Origin: Clostridium sp. KNHs205
GTDB taxonomy: Bacteria > Bacillota > Clostridia > Lachnospirales > Lachnospiraceae
Direction of reading: 5' to 3'
DNA: 64,000 bases
Assembly: GCF_000702945.1 (NCBI RefSeq)
Contig: NZ_JNLE01000003.1
Span: forward strand, 1,969,501-2,033,500
Shown here: positions 61,483-64,000 of the stretch, in pieces
How the letters are laid out: each line of letters opens with the position of its first letter
Numbering within the stretch: the first letter of the stretch is position 1
The notes under the pieces: model-generated
Told to the model about the DNA's origin: nothing
What the model saw: only the letters and a program-made list of their open reading frames with translations
Databases searched by the model: none
Program-made: the position numbers and the translations under genes

Positions 61483-62802
61483 ATGATTAAAGTAGTTAAA
61501 TTCGGCGGGAGTTCCTTAGCAAGCGCAGAACAATTTAAGAAGGTCGGAAACATAATCCGTTCCGAGGAAGCAAGAAGATATGTGGTACCTTCAGCACCAG
61601 GAAAGCGTAATTCTCAGGATACCAAGGTTACGGACATGCTCTATCACTGCTATGACCTGGCAGTAAAGGGAGCTGATTTTAAGGAAGCTATGGAAGGAAT
61701 TAAGACTCGTTATTCAGATATTATTAAGGGGCTTGATCTTACCATGTCCTTAGATACGGAATTCGAACAGATAAGTGCAGACTTTGCAGCAAAAAAAGGT
61801 GCAGATTATGCAGCTTCCAGGGGAGAATACTTAAACGGTTTGATTATGGCTGAATACTTAGGCTATGAGTTTATAGATGCGAAAGAGGTCATTTTCTTTG
61901 ATAACAACGGTGTCTTTGATGCAGATAAGACTGATGTTATTCTGGCAGAGAAGTTAAAGAAAACACCAAATGCAGTAATACCTGGCTTCTACGGAGCGTA
62001 TGAAGATGGAGGCATAAAGACCTTTTCCAGAGGTGGTTCCGATATTACCGGGTCCATTGTAGCAAAAGCAGTACAGGCAGATATATATGAGAACTGGACA
62101 GATGTATCCGGCTTTCTTGTAGCTGATCCAAGAATTATTAAAAATCCTGAGGTAATCTCCACTATTACCTATAAGGAGCTTCGTGAACTGTCTTACATGG
62201 GCGCTACTGTTTTGCATGAAGATGCAATCTTTCCAGTAAGAAAAGAGGGCATTCCCATTAACATCAGAAATACCGATGCACCGGAAGAGCCTGGAACAAT
62301 GATTGTAAAGAATACCGTTCTAAAGCCGGAATATACCATTACCGGTATTGCCGGCAAGAAAGGTTTTGTTGCTATAAATATTGAAAAAGATATGATGAAC
62401 TCTGAAATTGGGTTTGGGAGAAAGGTGCTCCGTGTATTTGAAGACAATGGAATTTCATTTGAGCATATGCCCTCCGGTATTGATACACTTACCGTTTTCG
62501 TTCATCAGGATGAGTTTGTAGAAAAGGAACAGAGCGTTTTAGCTGGTATTGATCATGCTGCCAATCCGGATTCCATCGATCTGGAAAGTGATCTTGCCCT
62601 TATAGCAGTTGTTGGGAGAGGGATGCGTCAGACCAGAGGGACTGCAGGAAGAATCTTCTCAGCCCTTGCACATGCTAACGTAAATGTTAAGATGATCGAT
62701 CAGGGTTCCAGTGAACTGAACATAATAATAGGTGTCAGCAACAAGGATTTTGAGGTGGCTATTAAGGCCATTTATGATATCTTTGTACTGTCCAAGCTGT
62801 AA
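61483..62802 (+). CDS. Aspartate kinase
   Basis: The ATG at 61483 follows GGAGG by five bases. The 439-residue enzyme has VVKFGGSSLAS at the start, the kinase core with FSRGGSDITGSIVA and the ENWTDVSGFLVADPRI segment, then two regulatory ACT domains (about 310-439, GIAGKKGFVAINIEKDMMNSE and LIAVVGRGMRQTRG). It phosphorylates aspartate, the first step to lysine, threonine and methionine. It is monofunctional: no homoserine dehydrogenase domain is attached. Its ACT pair implies feedback inhibition by an amino acid. Regulation by the upstream hairpin is possible. Confidence 0.93.
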   Translation: MIKVVKFGGSSLASAEQFKKVGNIIRSEEARRYVVPSAPGKRNSQDTKVTDMLYHCYDLAVKGADFKEAMEGIKTRYSDIIKGLDLTMSLDTEFEQISADFAAKKGADYAASRGEYLNGLIMAEYLGYEFIDAKEVIFFDNNGVFDADKTDVILAEKLKKTPNAVIPGFYGAYEDGGIKTFSRGGSDITGSIVAKAVQADIYENWTDVSGFLVADPRIIKNPEVISTITYKELRELSYMGATVLHEDAIFPVRKEGIPINIRNTDAPEEPGTMIVKNTVLKPEYTITGIAGKKGFVAINIEKDMMNSEIGFGRKVLRVFEDNGISFEHMPSGIDTLTVFVHQDEFVEKEQSVLAGIDHAANPDSIDLESDLALIAVVGRGMRQTRGTAGRIFSALAHANVNVKMIDQGSSELNIIIGVSNKDFEVAIKAIYDIFVLSKL

Positions 62803-62870
62803 GTCATTGACATAATATTTTTAATCAGATAACATTATGGTTAGAAGTGAGTATAATCAGGAATGAACAT

Positions 62871-62922
62871 AAAAAAGAGGGCGTTATATGGTAATCTTAC
62901 TACCATATAGTGCCCCTTTTTA
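62871..62922. terminator. Bidirectional terminator between convergent genes
   Basis: Imperfect arms around GGCGTTATATGGTA and TACCATATAGTGCC with A-runs on the left and T-runs on the right. Confidence 0.75.
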
Positions 62923-62953
62923 TTTGCACTATATTCCTATAATAAATAGTTCG

Positions 62954-63877
62954 TTAACCCTTTCGTAATCTCTTGATTTTATTCTTACCCAATGGATTCT
63001 CAGATATTACAAGACCTGCAATGGTCAGAAGAGTACCAACTGTTCCAAGCAGTGTCATTTTTTCATCCAGTATTAATGCTGAAGTAAGGATAGCAATTAC
63101 GGGAATGATATAGATATAAATACTGGTCTTAACAGCTCCTAATACTTTGGTAGCCCAATTCCAGGTTACATAACAAAGGGCAGAAGCTCCTATCCCTAAG
63201 AATAACAGATTGGCAGCATGGATTGGTTTAATCAGCTTGGCCAGTTCGATTTCCGGACGGAATACAGGGTATAGGGGAATCATGGTAAGCAGGCTGTACA
63301 GAAATATTTTTCTGGTGGCAATTATCATGTTATAGCCCAGGTCACTGATCTTTTTCGTAAAGATTGAATAAATTCCCCATATAAAAGCTGCAGCCAATGC
63401 CAGTAAATCACCCATGGGATTTAGAGCTAGAGCTGCGCTGCCGTTATAGCTGATAAGTACGATTCCCGCCATAGCAGAGAGAAAACCCAGGAAGAAAGAT
63501 GGGCGGAACTTTTCATTCTTTAGAAGGAAATGTGCCATTAAGGCTGTGAAAAATGGGGCCGTGGATACGATGACTCCGACATTGGAGACACTTGTCATGG
63601 TTAGAGCATTATTTTCCATAAGAAAGTATAAAGTCACACCCGAAAAGCCAGCGCCGAAGAAGAGCCATTCATGGGATTTCTTTTTAAGAGTGACTTGGGT
63701 ATCTTTACCGGGTTTGATTAGCCAGAGTACGAGAAAACCGATCAGGAAGCGGTATACCAGAATTTCATAGGGAGTGAAATCCTTTAGAAGTACCTTGGTT
63801 GATATAAAAGTGGTACCCCAGAAGAGAACACTGAATAATGCAGCTGCATGACCTTTCAGGGAATGGTTTGAGGACAT
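62954..63877 (-). CDS. EamA (DMT) family transporter
   Basis: The ATG at 63877 follows AAGGAG by about six bases; an upstream in-frame ATG would add residues encoded by a tandem repeat. The 307-residue protein has ten hydrophobic helices in two EamA repeats, with FWGTTFISTKVLLKDFTPYEILVYRF, MTSVSNVGVIVSTAPFFTALMAHFLL and SALCYVTWNWATKVLGAVKTSIYIYIIPV typical of the family. It exports or imports an unidentified metabolite. Unlike the other EamA gene in the window it has no His-rich tail. The gene is monocistronic. Confidence 0.92.
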   Translation of the reverse strand: MSSNHSLKGHAAALFSVLFWGTTFISTKVLLKDFTPYEILVYRFLIGFLVLWLIKPGKDTQVTLKKKSHEWLFFGAGFSGVTLYFLMENNALTMTSVSNVGVIVSTAPFFTALMAHFLLKNEKFRPSFFLGFLSAMAGIVLISYNGSAALALNPMGDLLALAAAFIWGIYSIFTKKISDLGYNMIIATRKIFLYSLLTMIPLYPVFRPEIELAKLIKPIHAANLLFLGIGASALCYVTWNWATKVLGAVKTSIYIYIIPVIAILTSALILDEKMTLLGTVGTLLTIAGLVISENPLGKNKIKRLRKG

Positions 63878-63927
63878 AGGTAACTCCTTCTGCAGTGTGT
63901 ATAATTTGTTACAATCGCTTATTTTGA

Positions 63928-64000
63928 AGAACATAAAAACATAAAGGACATAAAAACATGAAGGACATAAAAACATAAAGGACATAAAAACACAAAGGAC
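63928..64000. repeat. Tandem array, 17-bp unit, continues past window edge
   Basis: ACATAAAAACATAAAGG-type units repeat every 17 bases, with the last partial copy at the window end, so the total is unknown. It lies just upstream of the EamA gene. Confidence 0.85.

Noticed and set aside
1..64000. tRNA and rRNA genes
   Set aside because: No cloverleaf with CCA-end pattern or rRNA core text was noticed by eye; a covariance scan was not possible here.

Overview
The window looks like chromosome from a low-GC, strictly anaerobic member of the Firmicutes, most likely a polysaccharide-degrading Lachnospiraceae (Lachnoclostridium/Anaerocolumna-like). This is inferred from gene families: a class I-type hybrid cluster protein, a DUF4317 protein, several TTG/GTG starts, strong AGGAGG ribosome-binding sites, a GH20-like enzyme and a large secreted CARDB/beta-helix glucanase. 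No rRNA or tRNA gene and no CRISPR array was found.

Layout. 1-8.3 kb: the 3' part of a GH20-like hexosaminidase, a dihydrouridine synthase, a nested-palindrome repeat, an IS-like element carrying a phosphoesterase instead of a transposase, a TipA-type MerR regulator with its own MerR promoter, a 39-bp minisatellite, a second nested-palindrome repeat and a pair of conserved unknown proteins. 8.4-20 kb: a DUF554 membrane protein, two diguanylate cyclases, a lipoteichoic-acid-synthase-like sulfatase, a small membrane protein, a beta-propeller lipoprotein and an OmpR/histidine kinase pair. 20-24 kb: a nitrosative/hydroxylamine-stress island (hcp fused to a DUF1858 domain, an unknown conserved gene, two hemerythrin-like proteins) behind a Crp/Fnr-type palindrome. 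24-31 kb: an ABC-F ATPase behind a leader peptide and terminator, a MerR-methyltransferase fusion, an isolated dTDP-glucose dehydratase, a class I isoprenoid-synthase-like protein and a beheaded TetR gene. 31-38 kb: DegV, a YvlD/SHOCT/DUF2089 envelope-type cluster, purine nucleoside phosphorylase, a deacetylase, an acetyltransferase and a MarR regulator. 38-49 kb: SGNH hydrolase, sugar isomerase-like TIM barrel, Nudix, nucleotidyltransferase, a GntR-ABC transporter operon under a perfect palindrome, AzlCD, CsaA, a DUF4317 protein and a 2H phosphoesterase. 49-64 kb: the glucanase, an AT-rich secreted-protein/partner pair that may be a toxin and immunity protein, an extradiol dioxygenase, an AraC-ClpP operon, a His-tailed EamA transporter with a CsoR/RcnR-like operator, a LysR regulator, a YfcE phosphodiesterase, aspartate kinase and a second EamA transporter.

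Two features run through the whole window. First, intergenic spacers are unusually rich in short tandem arrays (periods of about 15, 17, 35, 37-41, 39 and 49 bp), each with its own sequence. Second, many operons are preceded by clear palindromes that can be tied to the neighbouring regulator or transporter. The items most worth following up are the IS-like cargo element, the three nested-palindrome repeats, the twin-hairpin leader shared by the ABC-F and YfcE genes, the metal-operator/His-tailed EamA pair and the putative secreted toxin pair.
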